Assembly: GCF_000208865.1 (NCBI RefSeq) | Contig: NC_018388.1 | Location: 744,001-808,000, forward strand | Length of the DNA: 64,000 bases | Source: Neospora caninum Liverpool | Taxonomy: Eukaryota > Apicomplexa > Conoidasida > Eucoccidiorida > Sarcocystidae | Direction: 5' to 3' | Shown: positions 22,981 to 35,419 of the stretch, piece by piece | How positions within the stretch are numbered: the stretch's first letter is position 1 | How the letters are laid out: each line of letters opens with the position of its first letter | Position numbers and translations under genes: made by a program | Notes under the pieces: generated by a model | What the model was told of the DNA's origin: nothing | Databases searched by the model: none | The model's input: only the letters and a program-made list of their open reading frames with translations

Positions 22981-25900
22981 GATGCTGTTAGCCTTTGAGT
23001 CCTCGATGTTTAGTGCAGCCTTGCCGGCAATCAAGTATATCGCGCTGTGCCAAAGACCAACGCAGGGGCACCAACAACAAAGGAATCGGTGCGTTCCCCT
23101 GTTCTGAGATTTTCGGTTGCAGTGAACCGCGTAAATAGCTGTTTGCCGGCTCTCTTCTGAAAACGGTTTAAGCCGACCACTCTCACGGAGTCCAGTGTAC
23201 GTTTTTGCTGCGGCAGATGAAGGCCGGAGGTAAGTTGATATCTAATGTGACGTGCTGAACTCCGCCGGGGAAATGAACCGTCGGGCAAACACTACCCGTT
23301 GCAACAGGGGTGAAGCGCTAAAAGCAAGCACTGATTCGGTGGTGTTATTTGGAAGCGTGATTCGGCGGGCGAACAATTCAAGCGAGTGAACGGAGACGTT
23401 TCTTATCCTCTGACACAAAAAGGCGTACGGAGACGATGTGGTTCTGTGTATTTTCCCGTGATACTGGTTGGACTGTCTCGTACAACTGTCAAACTACTTA
23501 GGTTATTTTGCGGTTCAGCGTTTTTTTCATTCACTGCACGGCCATTAGAGCGAAGATGGAAGTTGGACAGCATTCGTCTTCTGAGGCGTTTGCCTAGCCG
23601 TTGCCTAGTACGGTGTAGAGGCGAACGTACTAGTGTCAGGAGTCTTGTACTTAAAATCGACACAAGGGCGACGGCATCTCTCGGGACAAAGCAACAACTC
23701 TGGTCAAGTTGTAGCTTCGAAACTAATCCGGCCTCCAGGAGGACGACGTCTAACCTTTCACCACCATGTTTTGAAGGAAAACCTTGAAGGACTCCTGACT
23801 GTTCCTCCCAACTTCCGCGTGTAACGTCACGGAGGTCAATCAGTCCGTGTCGTGGCAGGGTGTCAATTTGAGATCTGCATATCAAACATGGCCACGAGAA
23901 ATATCCCTTTGCGACCCCAGGTCCGGTGGTTGGGAAACTACAGTCGGTGTGGCAGATCCGACAAAACCACCGCCAAAGCAGGTATCCTTCGGGACTGCAT
24001 GCACTTCCCACAGATCCACATGTGACGTTTGCATCAGCTTGGATCGGTGCCGACACTGCGAAAAGGCCAACAGCAGGGGCGTGGCTCAAAGGAACCAGTA
24101 ATACAATGGCAGCACCTGAATGAAAAATCCACCAGGAATACGTACGCTTCTGCGCATATTTTAACAGTCCGAACTGGCCATCATGACTGATGTTGTGACC
24201 CGCTCATGCTTCAGGACAGTCTGCAGGGAGCTTGTTGCGGTATGCTCCCAGGTTCTTTGTGGTAATTGAAAAACAACAAAGCAAATACGGTGGGTGCACG
24301 ATGCCGTTGTAGAACGATCTGCTGTTTCAGACGCACTCCAGTCAAACGCACAATGCTTTTTCGGACGTGGAACCAAAAAGCTTCCCCATCCTATTGAACG
24401 GGTCAGGGTCTGCGAGGCGTCCGTAGATTGATTGTATCCTCAGCCGCCTCCTGAGCATCTTAGCGGCCAAAACGACCGCTTCCCGTTGCCTTCTCGACTT
24501 CGCAATTGATACCCATTGTTCGGTGGATCAGCGCAGTTTCCCGACGAGATTAGTCTACGTGGTGTCGTGTCCAACGGAAGCGATCACAGGGGAAGAGCAT
24601 GCGCTCCACCAAGTTGCGTGACAAGCGTTTCGTTGTTGCGCGACAGTTTCCTGGATCTCACTTCCAACGTCTCACGTCGCATTGCTTCCGAGAATGCGAA
24701 GAAGTCAAGGGTGGGGAGCTGTAATCATCCTGCTTCGTACAAAGATGGGGGGCTAATAGGAAGGGCAGGCTACGTAGATTTTGCCTTACGACTTGCGGCA
24801 ACAGAATGGTGTTGCCTCCCAACCTCCATATCTTCTCTGTCACGTAGCCCGTGAAAAGGCAAAACGTTGATGGCGATGCATACGTTCTGCTTGCCTACCT
24901 CACCGCCTTATGAACGCGTCAAACGCAGGTCCACTGGTACGTTTCTGTCGCTGCGAAAATGGTATCTGATTGTATATAGTCTGACAATATAGCATATGCT
25001 AAATGAAATAGTCGCCATCATATGGACGATACAAATCAAGAGTTGCACCGGAAATGTCCAGCAAGCAACCGTTACTGCGGTAGCTATAGATTACCACGCA
25101 CCGCAGGACTGTCAGAAAGCTGTGGGAAGATTCATGCGCATGCCGAGGACGAGCTGCTATCCACCCTCTTGAGACTGTAGGCTGGCCAGGCGTCAGAGAA
25201 ACGTTCTGGTGCGTGGGAATGCCGCCTGATCAAGCACGTGATGCCGGCACGTCAGGCGGCCTTGAAGAGTGGCACATGTGACGAGATGTGCGCATCACAT
25301 CTACTACTGGGTTGTGCTTCTCGATTTGGTCTGCCTACGCTCCTCACGCTGCATGACAGCGTTGGATGCTTGAGACCCAACGGAGCTGTAGATACGCGTT
25401 CTCACCCGAAAGTAAGGAATTATCGATTAGCCAAGAAAAGGTTCGAACTCCTAGGTTTTTGTCCGACGGAATGCTCCATAACCAAGAGCGAAGCATGGAC
25501 ACAACACAGCACTGCGATCCCGCAACGCCATCGAATGTACGAGACGAGCATCTTTTGCACAAAACAGGTCCCGTCAGTAGGCAACTCAAACCGTTTCTGT
25601 ATATACACGCTGAGCAAATAGCATAACATTCTGAGGAAGCTCACCGCCTCACGGACCGCAGCACGCCAGTGGCGAATCGGGACTTTTGGCGCCACCGCGG
25701 CTTAGAGAAAACATTTCGCGAAAAGACACAGAACGAAGCTGGCCCCAACACTCCGTCTAGCAAAAATGGATATGCCACCTTCCTGGGGACAAGCGTGAAT
25801 CCTACGCTGCGCACGACTTCACTTTCCACAAGCAGGGAACGAGCGTCTGCTCGAAAGCCCTCCTGCATTCTTGACTGAACAGACGCCCGCCGAGCGCGGA

Positions 25901-26611
25901 CATGCCAACGCGCTGCAACCCTATTACACATAAGCCTTGGTACGAGATGACCTTGAGCGTCTCTCGGCTGCACTCCAGATCTATTTTCTTCGAGAACCGC
26001 AGACTGAGTAGCCGGCGCTGTCTACTGCTAACGCTCTGGACGTAGCCAAACCCGCTTTTTGAGACCAATACGCGTGCCTCCCGTGCATCCTGTACGCCCT
26101 CAAAACAGAGTCGCGACGAAGCTACCCAGTCGGCATACGAGGCAGCCTATCCGTCACACCGCACGGCGCCTGTTTACAAACCCCTGTCGCGTGCTGCACG
26201 CCGTATGCACATACAAACAACACAGACCGTGTTTGTCTTCGACAGCCAGTTAGCTCGCGTTGGTCCGGCAGAGGCCACAACCTTATTGCGCCGAACCACG
26301 GCAACCATTCGGTGTGAAGCTCCTGTTTTCACACCACCTCTCTGAGGGAATTCCCCATAGGAAAACGCCCAGCCGTGACTGTCCTGTAGTTCTACCCTCC
26401 ACCTCTGTTCTCGACGCTACGCGGCAAACACCTGGCTCTTGAAAGCAGCTCCCGCCTTTATCGTCCCTGTCTCCCCGGCGTCAAGCCTTGGGAACAAAAT
26501 ATTTCAAAACCGGACACGGCAGGCTATATCTGAATAACGGCGTGTGCTGAGTGCCTCGGGCGCGAAACGCCGTGTGCCACGGGGCAGTTGAATTTCGGCA
26601 CGTGGGGCGTT
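22981..26611. other. Region upstream of the glycosyltransferase; possible extra 5' exons
   Basis: On the - strand the frame of the glycosyltransferase exon stays open from 22981 to about 23239, with a possible acceptor near 23212. A second - strand frame is open from about 24205 to 23403. It contains a hydrophobic stretch (AAIVLLVPLSHAPAVGLFAV) and a possible GTACGC donor near 23432 whose phase would fit the 23212 acceptor. No in-frame ATG is visible in either. I cannot decide whether these are real 5' exons or leader DNA. Nothing else in the region is convincing, on either strand, up to the stop of the glucosidase gene. Confidence 0.3.
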
Positions 26612-29600
26612 CTACAGCTCGTCGTGGTACACCGCGAACCGCTCCTTTTCTAGCTGCAGCAGCTGCTCGCGGGGACATAGCAGGGGAGTTGTCAGAACGA
26701 CGGAGTAGCGACACAAGACCGGCTCCTGGACCTGCATAACCACGCCACGGCAAAGAGGCAAAAATGGTGGAGGACCCCCAGACAACGCTGTTCACAAACA
26801 AACGACACTCGCCGACGGAGCGACGGTCGCCACGTGGACCGCTATCGAAAACCCACAAATGTGAGCGACAGCGACTCTTCCTTAGAACCCCGGTCAGGCC
26901 CCACGACCTCGCCAAGGTCGCCGCAGACTCCTCTCGAATGGTTGAGACTCCCCTCCAGGAACTCCTCCTTCTACTCCCGAGGAGACTCAACTGAAGCCTT
27001 GCGTTCTTCTGCGCACCTGCGCGGGCCTCCCTCTGTGGCGTCTTTCCCGCTGTTTCTGTCTGCCCACACCACGTCTACACTCTTTTGCGTCGACAGGCGC
27101 ATACAGAACTGTATGCCCACACATCTCTACACATGTGCTCCATCCACATGCGTATGTGCATGTGTGTGAACTTGCAAGCGAAGCCGCCTGGCGTCAACTG
27201 GCTCAGAGGCAGGTTCGCAGCGGCACCTGGTGCTGCGTCTCTCGCGACTGCAGGCTGTCTACGCACGCGCAACGGAACCGCCGAGCTGTCCAGCGCACCT
27301 GCACAACGAAGAGCTCTGGCCCACAGTGAATGAGAATCTCTGTTTCGCGGTGAACGTCGTTGAGACAAGCATCTCCGTCGGCGAAGAGCATCGAGAAGCA
27401 GAACTCATGGTCGCCGCCCTGCGAGACGGCCGCACTGTCCTCTTCGTCGTCGTCGCCCCCTGCGTTGTCGTCCGGTCGAAAGGCGAAACCCGTGGCTTCG
27501 TCTGTTTTACCTTCGGTCGCCTCGCTCCTGCTCTCAGCAGGCGCTCGCCTCGTCTCCTTTCGCCCCAGCAGTCTGTGCGTCGCCGCCGCGGCGCCCTTCG
27601 GGCATTTCACAACCTCCAACGAGCGGAAACGTCCCAAGGTAAACTGCGGTTCACCGGGCGGGCCGCCCGTGAAGCGTGAGATGTCTGGGCTCTCGCCTTC
27701 CACGCGCGGGTGGTTTTGGTAAGCGGCCATAGCCTCGTGCGCTCGACGAGGCCGGTAGAAAAACTGCCTCACTCTGTCAAAGAGGCAGATCTGGAAGTCG
27801 AAGCTGAATGAAAGCCGAGAAACGCACACACACTCCAGCAGCAAAGCTTCACTGGTCCCAGAGAGCGGAGACAGTGGAGACAGCGATAGAGCGCGCGCTC
27901 AGCCTCGTGTCACCTGTCACTGAACGCGGCGCAGCTTCTGCACCCTAGAGCAACACTGCGTCGCCGATTTCGACAACCATCCGACATGAGGGTCCCCCAC
28001 TTTTTCAGGCCAGAATATTCGCAAATATACCAAATATATCTCTATATATAGAAATAAGGATACAAATATACAGGTGCATGCATGCGCTGAGCATGACAAT
28101 GCATGCATCTCGGGATACGTTGACTCACAAACACCTCTGGAAGACAGACACATACACAAGCAAAGCTAAACACACACGCGTATATATACACATGGACCGC
28201 GCGTAATGTCAACAAGGTCACGCAACGTGTTTAACAGCCGCACGTATCTCTGCGTGGGCATATCTACACGTATATATCTGTATGCATGCGTTCAGGCACA
28301 TGGGTTTGAGTGTGTAAAGGCGTCAAGGTGCGTGGACCGGCCTCATGGGACTCTCCGTGAGCCCAGACGTTCTGAGCAAAGAAGAGGCAAAGCGTACCGT
28401 CCACGGGGGTCGGACGTGAAGAGACACGCAGAGGAGAGAGGGGCCAGCAGGGCTTTCACGCCCTCTAAATTCTTTAGCTGAATGTCGAGCCTCGTCTGTT
28501 TCTCCTTCAGCGCTTCGAGCGACCTTTGGAGAGAGCCTAAGCCTAGAACCCACACGCAAGGGCAGTGCGACTGCTCCTGGTGGAGAGCGATCACACATGA
28601 GGACTCGAGGTTCCCTAGTGGCTGGCGCACGCCCGCCCTGCCGCAGAGAAAAACGGAATTTAACACTGCATGAAAACGTGGACGAATGTGTAGCGACGCA
28701 TCATTCGCGTTGCCCATTTAACGCTCCTCCCTTTCCTGCCCGCACGTTCTCGCCTTTTCCGAGCTGCTTCGACCGCTCTCTGTCTCCGGTCCTTAGCTGT
28801 CTCCGTACCTCCCTATACACCTGCTCCCTACCTCCCTATACACCCCAACCCAGAGGAGGGCTGTTTTCTCCTTTCGCATGCGAATCAACGTCGCGGCCTC
28901 GTCGGTGGGTAAAACGCAGAGAGCCAGCCCCGAGACAATAAAAAGCGGCACTTGCTTTTCTCTTACCTTTTTTCTTCCGAGTCGGACCAATACCCACCCA
29001 AGACAGACCTCGCTGGATCGCCCGGACCCCGCGCTGCGCAACGTGCTTGGCGCCCTCCCACACGCGCTTCCACGCTGCGCCCAGCGTCGCGGATACACTT
29101 GCACCTTCGTCGCCTTCTGCGTCTTCATCGTCAGTCCCCTCCCCACGACTCTGTTGCTTGAGGTAGGCCTCGAGAGCGGCGTGTCGGGAAGCTTCGGCCT
29201 TCTCCGCGACTGCAGCTGCGTGTTTTTCTTCTTCGGTTTGCGGGCGCTGTTCTTGGTTCTTCCCGCCTTCCTCGGCCTTCGACGCCGCTTGTTTCCCTTG
29301 TTCGAGGCGCAGGTCGTACTGGAGTCGCGGCGGCGGAAAGAGCGCGACTTCCTCGGGTCTGGTGAACGCCGCCGGAGGCCCCGAGAGCTGTGCGCCGAAC
29401 GTGACGCTCAGCTCGTCTTCGTCGTCCTCTTCGAGAGTCTCGACACCGGCTGCCTGCCGCTCTTCCAGGACCTCGCGAACGATCTGCTCGCACCACAGCT
29501 GTCGCCGCTCCGCCTCCGCTTCGGCCTCGGCCTCCGCCTTCAGCGCCTGCCCCGCCTCGCTGTCTCTCGCGGCGAGGATCTCCCGCTTCACCGCCCGCTG

Positions 29601-32584
29601 GAAGGCTGCATTGTGGTGAACATACCCCACGGGCTCTGCGCTCGCTTCCCCGCGCCGCTTCGCCTCGCGGGCCATCCACATGCAGTCGAGCACTTGCTGC
29701 AGCCGCGCCGCCTCCGCCTCGACTCGCCGCTTCTCGTTCGCGCGGCGCTGAACCACCTGCGCCACCCGCTGCTGCTGCGCGGCCGCTTGAGCTCGCGCCG
29801 AGGCGAGGCGTCCCTGCTGGTCCCTCACTGCGGCTTCCCACTGCGCCTTCTCCTCGGCGCACCGATTCGGACACGCTGTAGGGCGCGGCGACTTCCGAAA
29901 CGGAAAGGACGGCGTGAAGGGCCGGAAGGCGACGGCCGAAACGCGAAGCAGCGAGACGCCTGCGCGTTCGTCGGCCCCGTCGCAGCAGTCTGTGGGGCAA
30001 GAGCGAAGCCAGAACGCAAGCGGCGAGAGAGCAAAGATGACACAAAATGCGACACAGACAGTCGAACGGCACCACACGTTTCCGATACGCGCGGAGAGGC
30101 GGAGCGGATGGGAGGAAAAGCGAGAACATGGCGGGAACAACCCACAAACTCCACACGCGGAGAAACGAGAGGAACGAGAACAGAACCCAGACAAGAGGGA
30201 CGCGGCGCGCGGCAGAGTGGAAGGCGGGGAGCAACGGGGAAGGAACGAACTGGAGGAAACGAAGGCGGGGGAAGTAGAGAAAACGCCCCCGCGCGGACAC
30301 GAGGGCATATGGAAACAGGAAGAGAGGTGGACAGACATCCGAAGGACACGAACCAGCCGAGAAACAAAGGACACCTCCCGGGCTTTTCTCTCCACCTCTC
30401 TTCTTGTTTTGCCGCTGTGTGCCGCGTCGTCTCTTCCCTCGTTCACGTTTGAGTTCTCTCTTTGCATCCTTTCTTGCGTCCCTCACGTGCGGCTCTTCCC
30501 TCGCAACTCTATACGTTGGGAAGACCGTTCAGCCACCGCTGCTCAAGACTGCGGTGAAACAAGCGTGCGCTCTGGTCTCCGTCTTCAGTTTTCGCCGAGC
30601 TTCTCTCTCCTCTCCTCCCTTCTTTCCTCCGCGCGCTCTTCGGCTGCCTTCTTCCCTCCATTTTCTCGTGTGTGTCCTCTAGCTGACTTACCGCAGATCC
30701 CGTCGTGGACTTTCATCGGCGAAATCACGCGCAGCTTCCCCAGGCCTTCGTGAACCTGTCCCCCGGCGCAGAAGAAACCGGCGGCGCCCTTGAGTTTCCC
30801 AAACACCTTGTCGCCACATCCGCCGGCAGCTCCACAAACCTTGTCCTCGCGTTCCATCTCGCGCTTAGCCTGTGCGCCTTCTCGTTCTTCTTCGACTCTC
30901 CCTTCTCTTTGTTCTTCGTATCCGGAATTCTCCGTCACCTTGCGACTGTGGATGAAGGCATGGAGGGCAGCGCGGAGGCGCTCGGCCGCCCCTGTATGGA
31001 CAGGCGCCACGCCGCTGCATGCGTCCGTGCCCGGCTCGTCGAAGCCGTCCCCGCGGCAGTCGCAGAAGTTGTCGTTCAGCATCTCCCAGGGAATCAGCAG
31101 GCCTGTCGATGGGCACTTGAAGAAGGCCCCAGCACGCGCCCCGCGCCGCAGCTGCGCCGGGCGGTACAGAAACGCCGTCGACGAAGCAGGTGGAAACTGA
31201 GGTGTATACGCAGCTGCGACTGCGCGCACGCGGGCAAAAACCACAGAATACGGGGAGGCCTACATGAAGATATTTTTATTGTGGGTGCTTGGCTTAGACA
31301 AAAGACACGGAAAGATACGACGAGAAAGAAGAGAGAACGGCAAGACGAACGGAAGGAAAGGCGGGGGAAAACGAAGAAGAAAATGGGCATCGGTGGGAAG
31401 AAAGGACGGAGAACCGATAGCGAGCGAGAGGACAAATGCGAGACAGGTTCTCATGCGCGAAGACCAAGAAGGCCGCATGCACAGGGAGCATAGGAAATCG
31501 AGAAGTCAGCGGAGGCCCGCGACAGCCACACGATCAGCTTCCGCAACGGAAGACAGAGAGGGGAAAAAACGCCGCGAAGCAAGCGGAGGTGAGGCAGAAG
31601 GAATGTTTAGAAGAGACAGGAGAGTGGAGAGGGACATCGAAGCACACGCGGGAGCGACAAAGCAACACACCAGTGGCAAAAGGACGCCACAACCGTAAGG
31701 CGAACCGACGAATCGAATGACTAGAAAAAGACGGAAATCCAGTCAGAGTCCAGGCAGACGAAGGGAAGCGAACGCAAACCGCCGGGAAGAGCGACAACGG
31801 GAATGGGGTGGAGGCGCAGGGAAAGGCGAAACATGGACACGCACAAGAAATGAATCATGATAGAAACAGACACACGTCAGAGCGTTTGCTGAGCAAATTA
31901 ATTGTCAGACGACAGAGTTCCAGTGTTCACCAACCTGGGCTTGTTCACCTGACTCGCCCCGTTGGGAAAACGGATGAAACCGATCTCGGACTTACACCGT
32001 GGATTCACGCCTCTTGGAATGGGATAAGCTTCCTCGTCTTTGACGCCTCGTCTTTCGTCCATGCCCACTTCTTCCTTCTCCCGCTTGTCCTCTGAAGTTT
32101 GCGTCTGCCGTATCGTCTGAGTCTCACTCACTTCTCCACGCCCTCCCCTCTCCACCTGCTCCCCTCCGTTCTCCCTCTGGCGTCCCTCCTTCGGCTCTGC
32201 CCCCCTCCTCACGCCTCGCGACGCCTCGCCCTCTTCCACATTCTCAGGTGTCTGTACATCTGAAGCGAGCCGCTGGCTGAGCGTCTGGTGAGCTGTGGAA
32301 GGCGCCTCATCCGGTAGAGGAGCCGGCGAGGGCGGCGTTGAAGAGACAAATTTCTTTGGTGAGTCCCCCACAGTCTGTGACTCCGCCTTCTCCAGACCCG
32401 CCGATTGAACTGCGGGCTGCGAAGTTCCCCGCGATGTCGAAGGAGCACGCGATGTCGATTCTGTCTCGCTCACGCAGAAACAACAAAGCGCGAGAAACAG
32501 AAGGGACAGGCACGAACGCCTCCGTGCAACGCCCGTCCCCCTCCGCCCGCGGTTGGTTGTCGACAGGGGAACAGGGATCGTCAT
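26612..32584 (-). CDS. PRKCSH: Glucosidase II beta subunit (PRKCSH/GTB1 family)
   Basis: Six exons with consistent phases: 32584-31949, 31196-30692, 29989-28967, 28542-28398, 27803-27299 and 26731-26612, giving 977 residues. A signal peptide is visible (basic start, then LSLLFLALCCFCVS at about residues 26-39). The IPRGVNP segment typical of the mature N-terminus is at the end of exon 1. Exon 2 carries the first LDLa-type module (IPWEMLNDNFCDCRGDG, DEPGTDAC) and part of the second (ISPMKVHDGIC), which is completed across the intron by DCCDGADE. A charged coiled coil rich in Ala, Glu, Arg and Gln follows. The MRH lectin domain spans exons 4-6: ICLFDRVRQ, then CLNDVHRETEILIHCG, then EPVLCRYSVVLTTPLLC. 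The protein ends in HDEL, an ER-retrieval signal. It partners the catalytic alpha subunit, which removes the inner glucoses of N-glycans in the ER. It is nearly twice the length of the human protein because of inserts. Confidence 0.93.
28021..28290. promoter_or_regulatory. Cluster of TGCATGC motifs in an intron of the glucosidase II beta gene
   Basis: TGCATGCATGC occurs at about 28076-28086, TGCATGCAT at about 28100-28108 and TATGCATGCG at about 28281-28290, within AT-rich DNA between the exons at 28398 and 27803. TGCATGC is a motif bound by several apicomplexan AP2 domains. Whether these copies act in regulation is inference, and part of the cluster could be simple repeat drift. Confidence 0.3.
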
Positions 32585-35419
32585 AGTTTACGAGACGATC
32601 TACCGGGACAGCACAACCAAGACAAAAGGAAGAGAGGGAAGCAGGCACGGGAGGACATGGAGGAAATGCTCAAGCACGGACACACAGCCGAAAAACGGAA
32701 CCAATGGAAACGAGGAGAGAGAAGCAGACACCAGACGCTTTCGTTTCTGGTAGTCCAGCGTTCCTTACACTTCAACCCCTCTTTTGTGGGTAAAACGGAA
32801 ACGCACAAAAGAAATGGGTGAACGAAAGCGCGAACAGATGCAGAGACAGGCCAGCAACTCCAGATCGATTGCCGGCGAAACGCAGCCTGTGCGGTCCTCG
32901 GCCCGAACCGGCTTTCCTGTACCCTTCTGCAGATGAACGTCCCGTTCCGCTTTTCCTTCGCCGCCGATTGCGCTGCCGAAGCCCGAGGGAAGTGCAAGCT
33001 GCAGCTATTGCCGTCTAGGTAAATCAGAGACAGGCCGCAGAGAAGAATTAGGGAAGGCAGGAATGGAGGTCGGAACACAGGAAGGACGAGTAAGACTGGT
33101 GCAGGGTGTCTTTTTAGGCGACGACGAAGACAGAGAGGGAGGCCAGAGTCATGCAGGGCGCATCTTAGCTGTACCCGAATCTCCTGTGGAGACCGGTGTA
33201 GCACTTTCGACACCCGTTCTGAGAGAATAGAATGAGTTCGAGTATCCTTCCGAGATCCAAGCTACCACTTGAAACTCGACGCAGAAAGCAAATCCTCTTT
33301 TTAGGCGCGTTTATCTGTGCCAAATTCGCCTCCTGGCGAGGTCCTCAGGAACGAGCTCGAAGGCAACCGCGCTCGGCTCGGGAAATGGAACCAGCTGGTG
33401 GAACGATCAAGCACAACAGACACAGATATACGGCTCGAAACCTCGAAATACGAGGAAAAACGCAGACTCACAAAGGAATACGAAAATCGAACGGCGTATG
33501 GGGGACTTCAGCTCCCCCTCCCCGGAATGCTGCAGCTGTTTCGAGAAGGTGAACACTACAGAAACCAGAAAGTTTCAATTCGAACCGATAAGAACGAAGC
33601 TCCACCTCGGTCCCAGCTTCCTCTATGCCAGAAGCGAGACGTCGAACTCTGATGTACATACACCGCAACCACAAACAACTGTGCAGAACGATGGCAAGAA
33701 ACCGACCGCCAACGGTACCTTTTCTCCGCGCGAAGTGTGCCAGCAAGCGCGCTCCCTGCAGCTTCCGAACACTATGCTTTCCTAAAGAAGCGAATCAAAT
33801 GAAGTAACTGGAAAAACCAGTGGAAATGTGTGACGGAAACCCGACGTGGAAATGGAGACGCGCACGCTGCCCCTGTTTTTTGAATCCATGCATGGAACAC
33901 TTCCGTTTGCGCGCGGCTGAAATCATAGCTGTTTTCAGGCCGTGCTCGTTCGTGGCCCCCGACTGTGCTGGTCGAGACGTCGAGATCGGTTTTCGGCAGG
34001 AAGCAAGGGGAAACTGCACTGTGAGCAAAACGCAGTCCTCCCGGGGCGCACGTGTTTTCCAATCCTGCATCAAGCTTGAGCGAAAACGACGAAGAACCGG
34101 GTCATTAGCCTCGACGGCAGATGTCCCAGCGTTGAGGATTCCGCAGGTGACTCCGTATGCGCCCGGGTGGTGCCGCGTAAAGTCCCAGAGATGTTGCGCG
34201 TGAAATGACACGCCTTGGTACGTAAAGCTGCGTTTGAGCTTGGAAAGGCAAACTCTGTCTAACAGTGTCCTTTCCAAAGCATCGGGAAAGATGTAAGCCA
34301 CTCTGAGCCTTGATCTTTTGTCGTTGCACGCACGAAGCGAAGTTTGTGTGCGAATACCCCGTGTGCTGCAGTCGTGGAAGTGTCGTTGCCCCGCGTGAAA
34401 CAAGCCTAGCTTCAGCTGACCTGTCTCACGACCTTGCTTCCCCGGCCGCAGTTTACTCCTCTCTTGTCGCCCTTTACAAGTAGTTCGCACTTCTTTAAAC
34501 TGATAAAAAGCCGGAGGAGCTGTAGGGTCTGCCTCGCATGCTGCCTGTGTCGGTCGATGCACAGCGTGCGGCGACGGTGGTGGCTGGCTGAAGGAAACCC
34601 CCGACACTGGATTTCCCTGTGACTTTCTCGGTGGGAAAACAGCCGTTTACGTGATGTTTCCCACCAGCTCATTCCACGCGTTTGTTCATGGTGCAGGATT
34701 TCGGGCGTTTTGCCTCGTTTAAAAAGCCCCTGTTCTTTGTGTCTACCCCCCGCGTAGAGAGGTGTGTACTGCGGGTGTTGGATTTCCCCTACTACCTTGC
34801 GGTTATTCCATTTCGGTTACCTTCTAGTCGTAATATATGGATCACTGTCACCGCTCTTATTAACAGCGAGAGATAACCGGCGAGCGAGCGCGAAAAGTGT
34901 CAAGGAACAGGACCGACCTGGAGCTGGCCCGTGTCTTTCATGTTCCTGAAAAGCTTAATGTAGAGCCGCACGTTTCCCTTTCACCATTCGTGGAATGTGT
35001 TTTGAAGGACTCAGCTGGGAAGTCGAAAGGGGTAAGATTGTCGGCGGGCACGCGCGCCTTTTTCTCTGGAGGAGTTCCGTCCTCCGATGACGCACTCTGT
35101 CCCTCGCGTTTCGTCTAGCAGCCACACGAAGCAGCGACAGAAGAAATCAATGACCAGAAGCGTGGGAAAAGGAAGAGTCCTGCAAACGACGTAATGTCTT
35201 TACGGACGGTCAACCTCTGTCCCTCTGTGCAGCCGCGTCTGTCTCTCGTTTTTATTTCCCTTCCTCTGTCCTCCCTCCTCCCTCTGCATCTCTTCTCGTC
35301 CCTCTCTTTTTCGCTCATCTCTTCCCTCTCTCCTTCTCCCTTCTCTTCCTTCCCTCCCTCCTTCTCCCTTCTCTGCACTCTCTTTCCTCTCTCTCTTTGC
35401 CCGTTTCCTCTTTTTGGAA
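32585..35419. other. Divergent promoter region between the glucosidase II beta gene and the next + strand gene
   Basis: This 2.8 kb separates two divergent start codons and should hold both promoters and 5' UTRs. A 270-codon frame on the - strand (34607-33795) has no recognisable motif and overlaps comparable frames on the other strand, so I do not call it a gene. The last 200 bases are almost pure C and T. Confidence 0.5.
35215..35415 (+). repeat. Polypyrimidine tract directly before a start codon
   Basis: About 200 bases read almost entirely C and T on the + strand, in irregular CTC, CCT and TTC units, ending a few bases before the ATG at 35420. It is probably part of the 5' UTR or the core promoter of that gene. 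Confidence 0.75.

Noticed and set aside
26481..26990. 169-codon - strand frame overlapping the end of the glucosidase II beta gene
   Set aside because: The correct last exon (26731-26612) is in another frame, fixed by the acceptor, the MRH motif and HDEL followed by a stop.
28878..30452. 524-codon + strand frame opposite the glucosidase II beta exon
   Set aside because: It is the reverse reading of the coiled-coil exon. Only the - strand carries the CCDGADE and coiled-coil signals.
33795..34607. 270-codon - strand frame upstream of the glucosidase II beta gene
   Set aside because: It has no recognised motif or clear splice context, and it lies in a likely promoter and 5' UTR region. It could be revisited with RNA-seq.
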